DNA of 64,000 bases, taken from positions 5,623,431 to 5,687,430 of the forward strand of contig JAOANR010000005.1 of assembly GCA_030278955.1 (NCBI GenBank). The letters run 5' to 3'. The position numbers and the translations under genes are program-made. The notes below the pieces were generated by a model. That model was given only the letters and a program-made list of their open reading frames with translations. It had not been told where the DNA came from and did not search any database. This document shows, one piece after another, positions 36,295-48,487 of this stretch. This stretch comes from Hygrophila difformis. Lineage: Eukaryota; Streptophyta; Magnoliopsida; Lamiales; Acanthaceae. Position 1 is the stretch's first letter. The number at the start of each line of letters is the position of its first letter.

Positions 36295-37993
36295 GTCTGC
36301 ACAATATTATAGCATGTTAGCTTTTCCACTTTTCTTTCATATACAGAAATATAGGTCTCTCTTTTTGTACATTCAATTTAATCACTTTTCTCCCTGTTGC
36401 TCCAGTTCTTCGCTGGGTTCCCCAATTTTCTCGCCCTCCCTTGGCCTTCTGATAATGGTAACCGTCTTTCAACTATTTTTAAGTTATTTTTAACGATTGA
36501 TTGATGGTAGTTAGTAACGGAAATATTTTTCTACTGTCCCTCTTGTGTTTTTAGTAATTTAATTTTTTTTGTTGTGACTTATCTTATTATTTTTTGGTGT
36601 TAAATATCTTCTTTATTTCCTTTTATTCGTTTAGTGGTTTATAATGATAGGTTAATGTGAAACTATACAATGTGAAGTTATATTTTATTTGGTTGAATTT
36701 GTGGGTGATTAGTGGTGTCTTACTCTGTTGAACACTTAATAATTTTCTTATTTTTATTTTTTCATCTTCAGGCTTACATTTTAAATTTCACATATAATAT
36801 AGCTATTAATATCTTCTCAATATGCATGCTTGGACTGGGGATTTTACGAGGATTAGTTCTTTGAAGTCATGCCTTTTTATGGGCAATTAAATTATTGGCC
36901 TTGCATTTTGGTATGTCCTTTTTAATTAGTCCCCTATTTACACTTGATATTGTTTTGTATATTTTGTTTCAGAAATTCCAAAGGTCATAGAGGCATTCAA
37001 CGAAGATGTATCAAGTGGGCAACAAATAGAAGTAAGTGGGATGTTTGGAGTGGTATGTGTTTTTGATAAAACTAATGTTTTCCTCGATTAAATTTTGATT
37101 TCCTAAGTACTAAATGAGGTATATTTGAAAACGAAGCATTAACTTCTTACATAAAAGATAAGTTCCAGTCACTTGATAAACCATATGGATATGCCGATCC
37201 AACAGTGCTAATTTACATTAGCTTTCATTGTATTTATTTAAATAGATGCTTGGTGGTAGACTGGTAGTAGTTCTAGGGTACGATTTGTGCTTCGATTCTC
37301 TCTGGAAATACAAAAATCAGGTATTTTTTATGTAATTATTTGTGAATGAAGCATAAGCCTTTCCATCCTTGGTGCATAACTCATGCCCTTGTGTTTGTCA
37401 TAATGTCTGTATACATTTTCTTTTCTAGAGTATTTGCTCTATTGTGGTATCTATTGCTGCTCAAGTATCTATTACTAATTCATTAGGTATGACTCCAGTA
37501 GTTTACCATCTAATGGGGAAGATCAATGCTCGGTAAAATATCCAACCCGAGTTAGCCCTTTTGCTCTTAATTTACCTTTATTTTTCCAAATTGTTTCCTT
37601 TTACAGTTTTGCCTCCATCAGAGATGGGTTGTAAACTGGCATATTGAATTCGGTATTTTTCTTATCTGCATGGCTCAGTATCAGTCATTTCAGTTGATAG
37701 AGAGTATGCTTTTCATTATATATATTTTGAGATATCAATGCTTGAAAAAGTGTATTGGATGTGTGCAGAAATTAAACAAGACAAGTTAAATGGGACAAGA
37801 CAAGTTAAATGGGACGGATGGAGTATCATTTAGTTTTTGCTTCCTTCGCCCTACATACTTCCCTTGCGTACTTCCCTTGTAAATTAAATATTCAACACTT
37901 CTTTAAACATAATAAACATCATATAAAGAAACTACATACCCTCACCTACAATTATTTCTTCTTTTTCCATGAGCATTTGTTTACACTAAATAT
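36295..37993 (+). other. Tail of Helitron 2: intron-like DNA with one possible exon
   Basis: Most of this stretch is AT-rich and unremarkable. An exon-like piece at 36973-37031, after TTTGTTTCAG and before GTAAGT, reads EIPKVIEAFNEDVSSGQQIE; I do not recognise it. At 37779-37818 the 19-bp unit GACAAGTTAAATGGGACAA is duplicated and runs into GGGACGGATGGAGTA, like the end of a Stowaway-type MITE. The last ~90 bp match the 3' end of Helitron 1. Confidence 0.45.
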
Positions 37994-38022
37994 GCTGTGC
38001 ATCGCACAGCTTAATCAGCTAG
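37994..38022 (+). other. 3' terminus of Helitron 2
   Basis: GCTGTGC-ATC-GCACAGC is a perfect 7-bp stem hairpin, followed after 8 nt by CTAG and then T. The hairpin core is identical to the one at 24803-24817. Confidence 0.8.
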
Positions 38023-38039
38023 TATATTTAATAAAAGAA

Positions 38040-38239
38040 ATGGGTGATGGGTGGATTGGATGAAGGATTGGATGATGGATCGGGTGGTGGATGGGTGAGC
38101 CTAAATCCATCTCCGATCCGATCCGTCACCCGATCCACCCATCACCCGATAAAAATCCACTTTTTTTCGGGTTTTCGTCCATTTTATCGGATCGGGTGGA
38201 TCGGGTTACGGTCGGGTGCGGGTGGAATTGCCATCCCTA
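38040..38239. repeat. Truncated hAT-like element end with GGATCGGGTGG-type repeats
   Basis: The right end GTGGAATTGCCATCCCTA is the mirror of the TAGGGATGGCAA terminus common in plant hAT-derived repeats. The interior is built of GGATGG, GATCGGGTGG and CCGATCCGATCC blocks, some of them inverted. I found no matching left terminus or target duplication. The sequence from 38240 to 38479 shows nothing recognisable. Confidence 0.4.
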
Positions 38240-38479
38240 ATTACAATTCGATTTTTGGAAGTTGAAATTCTGTGGGATTCCGCAACTGATTTCTAGCTGT
38301 ATAAAACGCGGAAATCATAAGCTAAAAATACGATTCCAGATATTCCTTCTCGTCCGAAGGACTGATTTCTTCTTCTTTCAGAAGGAACGAGGTATTGATT
38401 CATCATCCATCGGCCATGTTTCTCCTTTTCATTATTTTCTTCCCTTCTTTTCGCCTGAAAAAAATAAAATAACAATATA

Positions 38480-38731
38480 CTTCCTCCGTCCCATGGCCTC
38501 TTTTGACTTTTCTCATTGTTCATTATTTAACTTTGATTCAATTTTATTATATTGATACAAGAAGAGAAAAATAGTCAAGTGTGGTCTTGTTAGAATCGTC
38601 TAATTGTATAATTTTAAAATATATATTTTATATGATTTTTATTTATACCGATTTTTAGATATACAGCGTTTAACAATTACATTGGATATTGTGCAAAAAA
38701 GAAAGTGACCGCTTTTAATGGGAGGAGGGAG
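38480..38731. mobile_element. Stowaway-type (Tc1/mariner) MITE
   Basis: Terminal inverted repeats CTTCCTCCGTCCCATGG and the complement of CTCCCTCCTCCCAT flank 252 bp of AT-rich DNA, with TA on both sides as target duplication. The TIR follows the CTCCCTCC pattern of Stowaway elements. It has no coding capacity. Confidence 0.8.
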
Positions 38732-39134
38732 TAATAAAGGCCAAAATATTTCATCGCTGGCTTTTACAGTTTTACTCTTTACTCTTTACCCGCAAACCGC
38801 AGTACGTCAGACCTTCTCATTGAACTATGTTGGGCTCAAATAAAATTCTATCACCCAAAATTTTCCCAACTTCCACTCAAATATTTAAGCTTGTTGTGTA
38901 TATGGATAAGTGCCGACAATGAAATTGCAGAGAATTAATGTTAGAAAATGAAATTATAGGGAATTGATTCTCCTATTTGGTGTATTAAAAAATTTAATAG
39001 AAATCTCTTGTTCAGTTGATTAGAGAATTCCACATAGAAATAGAACATGGAATTAAAAAATTAATTATGTTTGATTTTTATAAATAACAAAAATATAAAT
39101 ATAAGTATAAATAAAATACTTGTTTAAATTATAA
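38732..39134. other. AT-rich intergenic DNA, nothing recognised
   Basis: About 400 bp between the Stowaway MITE and the Harbinger-like MITE contain no frame, repeat or motif I can support. Confidence 0.5.
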
Positions 39135-39275
39135 GGAGCGTTTGGTTTGGGGAATCAAAGAATCTTGACTAGGGAATGAAACATGATCATGTTTTGTTCG
39201 GTACATGTTTCATGGGGAATGTTGAGTATTTTTTGTGGGAATCACGGGAATGTAATTCCCACTTGGAAGGCAGGT

Positions 39276-42200
39276 TGTAACACCCCGGTTTTGGTAACCC
39301 AGGCCGGGATGCCACCGCCACACCTCCCTAGCAAGACACAGTTTCTCCGAGCTCACTAAAGAGATGCAAGGCTATGGTTTTTCAGAATTTAAAATATTCA
39401 AACAGCCCATTCATATATAATTTAAAGATAATACATCAAAGTTGCAGCGGAAATATAAATTGTGCAGCGGAAATAAAGTATAAGGGCCGACATGGCCAAA
39501 ACACGGGTTAAACAGTCCCGTTCATGCAAGTCGTAATTAAATGCAGGGATTTAAAATAAAGATTTCCCCTAATGTTCCCATGTATGCATATGACGATGCA
39601 TATTCTTCGTACTCTGTAAGAAAAAGGAGATATATGGTTTGGGTCAGCAAAAACGCGCTGAGTAAGTTAACACGTAGCATGGGTTAGGGGTTTCAAAGCC
39701 TTTAATTAAATTTAATAAAAACATTTCAACAATATTTAATTTAGCCGGCAATCCGGCGGCCGCAGCCAATTTCATAAAATCTAAGCTTTTTAATATATAT
39801 TTCCCGTTACGCCATCACCTCAACAATATATCATTTAGCCGGTTATCCGGCGGCCGCAGCCAATATCAAAAGTATCATTTAGCCGGTGATCCGGCGGCCT
39901 CAGCCAATTTCAAAAATATCACTTCTCAAAATATTTTTCGTTTCTTTTATAGTTCACCATTCACCAGGGCTCTTGTGACCGCAATCCTCATAACCAATAT
40001 TTCCGCAGGAAATCATACAATCGCTCTTGGGGAATCTAACCCGCAAGAACTCAATACATCCTGGGGAATCTAACCCGCAGGAAAACATACCATCGCCCTT
40101 GGGGAATCTAACCCGCAAGAACTCAAATACATCATTGGGAATCAAACCCGCATGAATCATATTGATAATATCAAACTTGGTCACAAGTCCCCAATGTTTC
40201 AAAAGAATTCTTTTACAAAAATGTTTTTATTTGGTGTAACGGGATTTTTCAAAAATATAGCTTTATCGTAATTCCAACGTCTCGATCGTTGTTTAAAAGA
40301 TTTCAAAAATCGATCGATGTCACAGTTTGCGCTTTTTTGGTTTAAAAATCCATTTCTTAGGCGATTGATCTGAAATTTGTACAGCATCTCAAAAACATCC
40401 CAACGAACAACTTTCGTGTTTTAAGTTTTTCGGAAAAACGATGGGAAGCATGTCAAAAATCGAGTTTTCGACTCAAACAAAAAGCTGTCAGGATTCAGGT
40501 TTGACTCCTTTCAAGGATTTGACTTTTTATCATATCAAATGATCTCCAAAAATTCTGAAATTTTTCAGAGACATACTAGACATGATTTCAAACAACTTTT
40601 GTTTAGAACTCAAAGATTGGATCGGACTAGAAATGATAGGAATAAGCTCCTCAAGATCGGTTATGAAATCTGTCATCCTTTGACAATCCTTAAAAACGCA
40701 GAATATGTCCGATACGATTTGGGGTATCAAAACTTGATGAAAATCTTTGAAATTTTTACACAACATAGCTTAAGCTTTTAGGATCAAAATCTTAGTTTTG
40801 AGTTTTCAGGTTTGAACACTCGAAGTAATAGAAATATGCTCATCAAGTTTGATTGTGAAATCTATCAAGGTTCTTGACATCGGTTCTAACGCAGATCGGA
40901 TTGGCTCGAGTTCGGAGGCTCAAATCTCAACGAAAAATTCTAAAAACTTACAGAAATGTTCTAAACTCATAGATCTACAATTCTTATGTTCAACTCCAAT
41001 CCTAGATCGGCCTAGATCCATGGTCAAAATAACCAACAAGATTGAGTAAAAATTCTGTCCAAAGTTCTAAGATCCAGATTTAATACTCTTCGGTTTTGGG
41101 TTGGTTTCAGGTTTCAAAACATCATGAAAAATTCTAAAATTTTTACAGAAGCTAGATCAAAGTTTTAGGAACATTTTTCATGTTTTGAGTTTTCTTGTTT
41201 GAGCAGCTTTAGAGGTTTGAAAAATTCATACGAAAACGCTGCGTTGAGGGTTTCTCTTGTTGACAGATTTTTATAAATTTTCTTGAGTTGAATCTCTATG
41301 TTTGGTTGCATTTTAAGTCGCCCAAAACCATAGTAAGGTTAACTTACAGTGGGGATAATGTCTAGGAAGTCACGGGGTCGTCCGGAATCCACGGGATGTC
41401 ACGAACGAATCTCTTCCACCCGATTTATTCTTCCCTTGGCTCCGATTTGTGTTCGAATATGAAGATTCGTAAGTTAGGATGATGTTTATGATCTTAAAAC
41501 CATATGGAAACTTGATTAACATCTTACCAACAATCTAAAGCCTGCAATCCTTGATCTACACACTTCCTTGGTTGGATTTGGTTGCCGGAAACTCGTCGGA
41601 AAGTCGCCGGAAGTTCGTCGGAAGAGTGTTTGGCTTTTGGGAGAGTTTTTGGAGAGTTTGGGGTGAATGATTGATGAAATGGCTGACAAATGGGGATAGG
41701 ATTGATTACATAACGTCCAAAAAGATGCTACACCCGTGATAGATCGGGATTCCTCACTTGGGCCCCAAAAATTGGCGAGAAAGTCGCCAAATCGCGACAA
41801 ACGCAGCTGCTGCTGCAGTGGCGCGGGGTTGGGGCGCTATTCATGGAAAAACCGCGCCGGGTGCGCGCCGGCCCCGGCTGGGCTGCGGTCCGTGCCGGGC
41901 CGTGCGATCCGTCGGGCCTTTTCTCCTCTCTTTCGGACTTCTATCCTCCTACGTTTTCGGCCTCGATTTTTCGGGTCATTCTCGGTCATAAATCCTTATC
42001 TTAAGTTTATCTTGACTCAAATGGATTTCATGTTTGAGATCTTAAGTCCGTCGGTCTCGGGTTCGTCGGCTTTCAATTCGTCGTCTTTTGATTCCCGTGT
42101 AATGACTTGTATCATTAAATTTCTTTCGACTTCACGGGTTCTTGGAATTAAAATTCTTTTCCTTCATGAACTTAACTCCAATTATTTTTACTCAATTCAT

Positions 42201-42680
42201 GGAATGTCTTCGGGCTTCCTTTCCCTCTTTTATTCCATTTTGAATTTAAATCTATCGGCGTTTTATTTCCGAGCAATAATTTATTGTGATAAATTATTTT
42301 CTTCTTCTCGGAAATATTTCAACATTGATCGGAATAAATTTTTATTCCCTTGGACGTTGATAAAAATCTGGGGTGTTACACTCTCCCCCCCTTAAGAATC
42401 AACTTCGTCCTCGAAGTTGTGCTTCGGCTTTTCTCGCGCGAAGAGTTATGGTCCTTTTTGTTTACTATTTGCGATGTTGTGTTATTGAATTATTGTTCGA
42501 TTGTTGATCGTCGTTTGTTGTTTGATTATTGTTTGATTATTGTTTGATTATTGTTTGACTGAACCCAGAATTGAAATTTCCAAGTTGCCTACGTACCCTG
42601 TGAAGGGATCAAGTCATTACGTAGTTCAAAAATTTATTTGGGATACAAAATATTCGAGTTTCGAAATACGGGGTATTACA
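39276..42680 (-). repeat. Left LTR of element 2, containing an internal former LTR boundary
   Basis: It runs from TGTAACACCCC to CGGGGTATTACA. At 42371-42392 it contains a complete older junction (GGGTGTTACACTCTCCCCCC), that is, an LTR end followed by a polypurine tract, corresponding to the true LTR end in element 1. It also has three CCGGCGGCC units (39745-39905), three AATCTAACCCGCA units (40028-40120), a GC-rich stretch at 41800-41930 and TGATTATTGTT repeats near 42515-42560. The 219-codon frame at 41736-42395 lies wholly in the LTR and is not a credible gene. Confidence 0.9.
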
Positions 42681-42757
42681 TCCTCCCCCCCTTAAGATTA
42701 CAGTTATGTCCCCATAACTGCCTATTCAGTACTCTCAAGAGGTTTCGGGTTTTGGTC

Positions 42758-43868
42758 TTAATTATGCGGGTGTTGGTGCCTTTGGTTGTTGCCACCTTGA
42801 CCGTCTGGGTTTCGTGGTTGCTTAGGTCGGGTAGTCACATCCTCTCTCTTGTCGATGTTCTCTCTCCGTGTCCGGCAATCACGCAGCTGATGACCATGTC
42901 GACCACATCGAAGGCATGCTCCAGGTTGAGGGCATCCTCTCGCATAATGCAGTTTACCACACTTTGGACATGGTGGCGCATAGTCACCATGGTTGAAGAT
43001 TATCCCCTTTTTCTCCCCATTGTCATTTTGATGTTGTCCTTTCGTGTTTCCATCGAAATGGTCCTTATCCACCTTGTATTCTCCTTGTGGTCCTTGGTTA
43101 GCCTCCTCTACCGGTTTCCGTTTCAGTCCTTGGACTCGTGCAACCGCTACCCGCACGATCATAAACCGTCTGCAGGTTCGTGAATTGTCCTACTGCAAGT
43201 ATCTCCCGGATACTAAGGTTCAGACCCATCTCAAATTTCTGAGCCTTGTCAGAGTCGGTTGGTACTATCCTCGTAGCAAATCGTACCAATTCCTTAAACC
43301 GGGTGTAATACTCCTGCACCGTCCGTCCCTCTTGCTTTAGTGATAAGAACTCTTCGTACATTGCCGCCTTGGTGCTCATGGGGTAGAATCGGTCCCTTAG
43401 GCCCTCCTTAAGTTCATTCCACGAATAAGTTTCTTCAGCTTCCTGTAAATTCCTCTGGAGGTTTTGCCATCACTCATCGGCTTCGCCTCCTAAGTAGTAG
43501 GTTGCTACTCGTATCCTTGCCTCATCAGGACATTTGATAGCATCCAAGAGCTTATCGAATGTACGGATCCACCCCTCTAGTTCGGCGGGATCCTCCTGCC
43601 CATCGTAGCGTGGTGGTTGATAGGGATTCACCAACGCTAGATAGTTGGGTTGAACTACGGGTGGAGGTACTGTTTGTGTCCTATGCACCTCGGCATTTCC
43701 TAATGCTACTAGGACTTCCTCCATAGTCTTTAGACGTTCTTCCATGTTGTTGGGAATAGGAGGCGCTCGATCTCCGACGTTCGGAGGAATCTCATTGTTA
43801 GGTGCGTTTGGGAGATTAGTGTCAGTGCCGTTTGGGCTTACCTTCCTCAATTTTCTTCTAGGTGCCAT
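42758..43868 (-). pseudogene. Gag of element 2, with one in-frame stop and one frameshift
   Basis: Read on the minus strand from ATG at 43868 (MAPRRKLRKVSPNG) the frame shows PPRYDGQEDPAELEGWIRTF, a typical retrotransposon gag capsid region, then GGEADE and a TGA at about 43470-43472 where a tryptophan is expected. It continues in the same frame (WNELKEGLRDRFYPMS, EYYTRFKELVRFATR) to about 43150, where a frameshift occurs. The C-terminal part lies in another frame (42758-43162) with CPKCGKLHYARGC and the CCHC knuckle CLRCGRHGHQLRDC. No pol follows. Gag in intact relatives packages RNA into virus-like particles; this copy cannot make the full protein without readthrough. Confidence 0.85.
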
Positions 43869-44477
43869 TTTCTGTTATAGAAGCACGCGAAGATGAGTTT
43901 CTAAGTGGTCAAGATCTAGGACTAAGGCAAAGTTAGTCTTAAGTTGGCGCTCCTAAGTCAAGATCATGTCCAGTTCTAAGGTAGGAGTGTTTCTTATTAC
44001 CGATAATCCACATAAAAAGGGTTAGTGTAAATATTTATGTATGCATATGCATATGTGATCCCCCCAATAAAAAAAATTTTATGCATGCATTTATTTATCC
44101 ATGGGTTTTAAAAATAAATTTATTCCATGGATAGGTTAAAATAAGAATAAAAGGTTTGGGCCACTATATTGGGCCGAAAGAAATAAATTATTTGGGCTTT
44201 AAATAAAAACAATGTTATTGGCCAAAAATAATTTCTTGGGTTTCTAAAAAAAATTTTGGGCTAAAAATTCGGGCTTTTAATTTCAAAATAATAATTGGGC
44301 TCTTTAAAATATATTACTAGTTTGGAAATGATAACTTTAAAAATAATAATACTTGAAAATAATAGTTTAAAAATATTCCGGGCTCTTTAAAATAGTAGTT
44401 TTAAAATATTCCGGGCTCTGATACCATTCTTGGTATCAGATATTTTTTTTTTAAAATAAATAGCTTTAAAATAGTCT

Positions 44478-44491
44478 GGGCTCTGATACCA
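44478..44491 (-). promoter_or_regulatory. Primer-binding site of element 2 (tRNA-iMet type)
   Basis: On the minus strand this reads TGGTATCAGAGCCC three bases inside the LTR. A second match lies further in, at about 44412-44427. Confidence 0.9.
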
Positions 44492-44494
44492 CAT

Positions 44495-47400
44495 TGTAAC
44501 ACCCCGGTTTTGGTAACCCAGGCCGGGATGCCACCGCCACACCTCCCTAGCAAGACACGGTTTCTCCGAGCTCACTAAAGAGATGCAAGGCTATGGTTTT
44601 TCAGAATTTAAAATATTCAAACAGCCCATTCATATATAATTTAAAGATAATACATCAAAGTTGCAGCGGAAATATAAATTGTGCAGCGGAAATAAAGTAT
44701 AAGGGCCGACATGGCCAAAACACGGGTTAAACAGTCCCGTTCATGCAAGTCGTAATTAAATGCAGGGATTTAAAATAAAGATTTCCCCTAATGTTCCCAT
44801 GTATGCATATGACGATGCATATTCTTCGTACTCTGTAAGAAAAAGGAGATATATGGTTTGGGTCAGCAAAAACGCGCTGAGTAAGTTAACACGTAGCATG
44901 GGTTAGGGGTTTCAAAGCCTTTAATTAAATTTAATAAAAACATTTCAACAATATTTAATTTAGCCGGCAATCCGGCGGCCGCAGCCAATTTCATAAAATC
45001 TAAGCTTTTTAATATATATTTCCCGTTACGCCATCACCTCAACAATATATCATTTAGCCGGTTATCCGGCGGCCGCAGCCAATATCAAAAGTATCATTTA
45101 GCCGGTGATCCGGCGGCCTCAGCCAATTTCAAAAATATCACTTCTCAAAATATTTTTCGTTTCTTTTATAGTTCACCATTCACCAGGGCTCTTGTGACCG
45201 CAATCCTCATAACCAATATTTCCGCAGGAAATCATACAATCGCTCTTGGGGAATCTAACCCGCAAGAACTCAATACATCCTGGGGAATCTAACCCGCAGG
45301 AAAACATACCATCGCCCTTGGGGAATCTAACCCGCAAGAACTCAAATACATCATTGGGAATCAAACCCGCATGAATCATATTGATAATATCAAACTTGGT
45401 CACAAGTCCCCAATGTTTCAAAAGAATTCTTTTACAAAAATGTTTTTATTTGGTGTAACGGGATTTTTCAAAAATATAGCTTTATCGTAATTCCAACGTC
45501 TCGATCGTTGTTTAAAAGATTTCAAAAATCGATCGATGTCACAGTTTGCGCTTTTTTGGTTTAAAAATCCATTTCTTAGGCGATTGATCTGAAATTTGTA
45601 CAGCATCTCAAAAACATCCCAACGAACAACTTTCGTGTTTTAAGTTTTTCGGAAAAACGATGGGAAGCATGTCAAAAATCGAGTTTTCGACTCAAACAAA
45701 AAGCTGTCAGGATTCAGGTTTGACTCCTTTCAAGGATTTGACTTTTTATCATATCAAATGATCTCCAAAAATTCTGAAATGTTTCAGAGACATACTAGAC
45801 ATGATTTCAAACAACTTTTGTTTAGAACTCAAAGATTGGATCGGACTAGAAATGATAGGAATAAGCTCCTCAAGATCGGTTATGAAATCTGTCATCCTTT
45901 GACAATCCTTAAAAACGCAGAATATGTCCGATACGATTTGGGGTATCAAAACTTGATGAAAATCTTTGAAATTTTTACACAACATAGCTTAAGCTTTTAG
46001 GATCAAAATCTTAGTTTTGAGTTTTCAGGTTTGAACACTCGAAGTAATAGAAATATGCTCATCAAGTTTGATTGTGAAATCTATCAAGGTTCTTGACATC
46101 GGTTCTAACGCAGATCGGATTGGCTCGAGTTCGGAGGCTCAAATCTCAACGAAAAATTCTAAAAACTTACAGAAATGTTTTAAACTCATAGATCTACAAT
46201 TCTTATGTTCAACTCCAATCCTAGATCGGCCTAGATCCATGGTCAAAATAACCAACAAGATTGAGTAAAAATTCTGTCCAAAGTTCTAAGATCCAGATTT
46301 AATACTCTTCGGTTTTGGGTTGGTTTCAGGTTTCAAAACATCATGAAAAATTCTAAAATTTTTACAGAAGCTAGATCAAAGTTTTAGGAACATTTTTCAT
46401 GTTTTGAGTTTTCTTGTTTGAGCAGCTTTAGAGGTTTGAAAAATTCATACGAAAACGCTGCGTTGAGGGTTTCTCTTGTTGACAGATTTTTATAAATTTT
46501 CTTGAGTTGAATCTCTATGTTTGGTTGCATTTTAAGTCACCCAAAACCATAGTAAGGTTAACTTACAGTGGGGATAATGTCTAGGAAGTCACGGGGTCGT
46601 CCGGAATCCACGGGATGTCACGAACGAATCTCTTCCACCCGATTTATTCTTCCCTTGGCTCCGATTTGTGTTCGAATATGAAGATTCGTAAGTTAGGATG
46701 ATGTTTATGATCTTAAAACCATATGGAAACTTGATAAACATCTTACCAACAATCTAAAGCCTGCAATCCTTGATCTACACACTTCCTTGGTTGGATTTGG
46801 TTGCCGGAAACTCGTCGGAAAGTCGCCGGAAGTTCGTCGGAAGAGTGTTTGGCTTTTGGGAGAGTTTTTGGAGAGTTTGGGGTGAATGATTGATGAAATG
46901 GCTGACAAATGGGGATAGGATTGATTACATAACGTCCAAAAAGATGCTACACCCGTGATAGATCGGGATTCCTCACTTGGGCCCCGAAAATTGGCGAGAA
47001 AGTCGCCAAATCGCGACAAACGCAGCTGCTGCTGCAGTGGCGAGGGGTTGGGGCGCTATTCATGGAAAAACCGCGCCGGGTGCGCGCCGGCCCCGGCTGG
47101 GCTGCGGTCCGTGCCGGGCCGTGCGATCCGTCGGGCCTTTTCTCCTCTCTTTCGGACTTCTATCCTCCTACGTTTTCGGCCTCGATTTTTCGGGTCATTC
47201 TCGGTCATAAATCCTTATCTTAAGTTTATCTTGACTCAAATGGATTTCATGTTTGAGATCTTAAGTCCGTCGGTCTCGGGTTCGTCGGCTTTCAATTCGT
47301 CGTCTTTTGATTCCCGTGTAATGACTTGTATCATTAAATTTCTTTCGACTTCACGGGTTCTTGGAATTAAAATTCTTTTCCTTCATGAACTTAACTCCAA

Positions 47401-47910
47401 TTATTTTTACTCAATTCATGGAATGTCTTCGGGCTTCCTTTCCCTCTTTTATTCCATTTTGAATTTAAATCTATCGGCGTTTTATTTCCGAGCAATAATT
47501 TATTGTGATAAATTATTTTCTTCTTCTCGGAAATATTTCAACATTGATCGGAATAAATTTTTATTCCCTTGGACGTTGATAAAAATCTGGGGTGTTACAC
47601 TCTCCCCCCCTTAAGAATCAACTTCGTCCTCGAAGTTGTGCTTCGGCTTTTCTCGCGCGAAGAGTTATGGTCCTTTTTGTTTACTATTTGCGATGTTGTG
47701 TTATTGAATTATTGTTCGATTGTTGATCGTCGTTTGTTGTTTGATTATTGTTTGATTATTGTTTGATTATTGTTTGATTATTGTTTGACTGAACCCAGAA
47801 TTGAAATTTCCAAGTTGCCTACGTACCCTGTGAAGGGATCAAGTCATTACGTAGTTCAAAAATTTATTTGGGATACAAAATATTCGAGTTTCGAAATACG
47901 GGGTATTACA
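44495..47910 (-). repeat. Right LTR of element 2
   Basis: Second LTR copy, same structure as 39276-42680, including the internal junction at about 47590 (GGGTGTTACACTCTCCCC). It has one additional unit of the TTTGATTATTG repeat near 47745-47785. It ends GGGGTATTACA directly before CAGGT. Confidence 0.92.
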
Positions 47911-47960
47911 CAGGTAATATAAGATTACAACATTTACTTTACCTACTTTTATATTAATTT

Positions 47961-48351
47961 TGTTATAGAAATAACTATCTTTATTTATGTATGTGTACAA
48001 TAAAATGGTATATGGCTTATTAGCTTGTGTTTATAGTGGAAGTATTGTAATGAAAATTGGGATTAAATGGTGAAAGAAAGGAAGTTTAAAAGTGGGATAA
48101 TAAAATGGATAAAGTGTAATAATTATGGCTATGAAATGAAACAAGTATTAAGTTTGCATAAAATTTTTCTAACTTGACTTCTCAATACATTACATAGGCT
48201 ATTTATAAACTTTTTTATCCTCTCACTATTTACTAACCTCATAATCAAGGCATATACATTTCAAGACTTTCACATGTCTAACCTTATGATCAAGGCATGA
48301 ACATGGATGTTGAACACTAGACATTCACATGTTTTGTTTACATGCATAATA
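47961..48351 (-). repeat. Left LTR of the copia element (3' LTR on its own strand)
   Basis: The 391-bp copy runs on the plus strand from TGTTATAGAAATAAC to CATGCATAATA. Its border is fixed by the match with 61073-61463 and by the AATTT duplication, giving TA...CA ends on the element's own strand instead of TG...CA. Confidence 0.85.
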
Positions 48352-48487
48352 CTCCCCCTTGAATGTCGTCAATACGAAGAATATGCCTCGTTAAAACCTT
48401 ACTTGGAAAAAACCCAGTGGGAAAAAATCCAAGTGAAGGAAAAAGAGTACAGTATTCTTGTATCAGATGCTCCCCCTGATTTGGACA

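Larger units (their letters stand above)
24830..38022 (+). mobile_element. Helitron 2, non-autonomous, carrying at least five host gene fragments
   Basis: It starts directly at the base after the CTAG of Helitron 1 with TCTATTAATACTATATAAAC, a plausible 5' TC terminus, and ends with a 7-bp stem hairpin plus CTAG at 38022 followed by T. Length is about 13.2 kb. Inside, all recognised fragments (probable neurochondrin, CDKC, SEC12-like, PFK, NADP-ICDH) lie in the element's sense orientation with introns retained, as expected for DNA-level capture. There is no Rep/helicase frame. The 3' end is strong; the 5' border is inferred from its form and its abutment to the first element. Confidence 0.65.
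42681..44494 (-). other. Internal region of element 2
   Basis: It holds the polypurine tract next to the left LTR (minus strand CTTAAGGGGGGGAGGA, ending at 42681), the damaged gag, and an AT-rich leader (43870-44494) with repeated TTGGGC motifs. The leader also has a short duplication of CCGGGCTCTGATACCA-like sequence (44376-44490), which means extra copies of the primer-site motif upstream of the real one. Confidence 0.8.
39276..47910 (-). mobile_element. Non-autonomous chromovirus-like LTR retrotransposon with damaged gag only (element 2)
   Basis: LTRs of 3405 and 3416 bp flank a 1.8-kb internal region. The 5-bp duplication CAGGT borders both sides (39271-39275 and 47911-47915). Orientation is minus: the primer site is beside the right LTR. 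It carries gag but no protease, reverse transcriptase or integrase. The LTRs share most of their sequence with element 1, but each is 300 bp longer at the polypurine-tract side. The LTR copies differ by only about six substitutions that I noticed plus an 11-bp repeat-unit length change, so insertion was recent. Confidence 0.9.

Noticed and set aside
41736..42395. 219-codon frame repeated in both LTRs of element 2 (also 46955-47614)
   Set aside because: It lies within the LTR, has no domain, and is not kept as one frame in element 1.
42638..43183. 181-codon plus-strand frame in element 2
   Set aside because: It is antisense to the nucleocapsid end of the gag relic, which has the clear CCHC motif.
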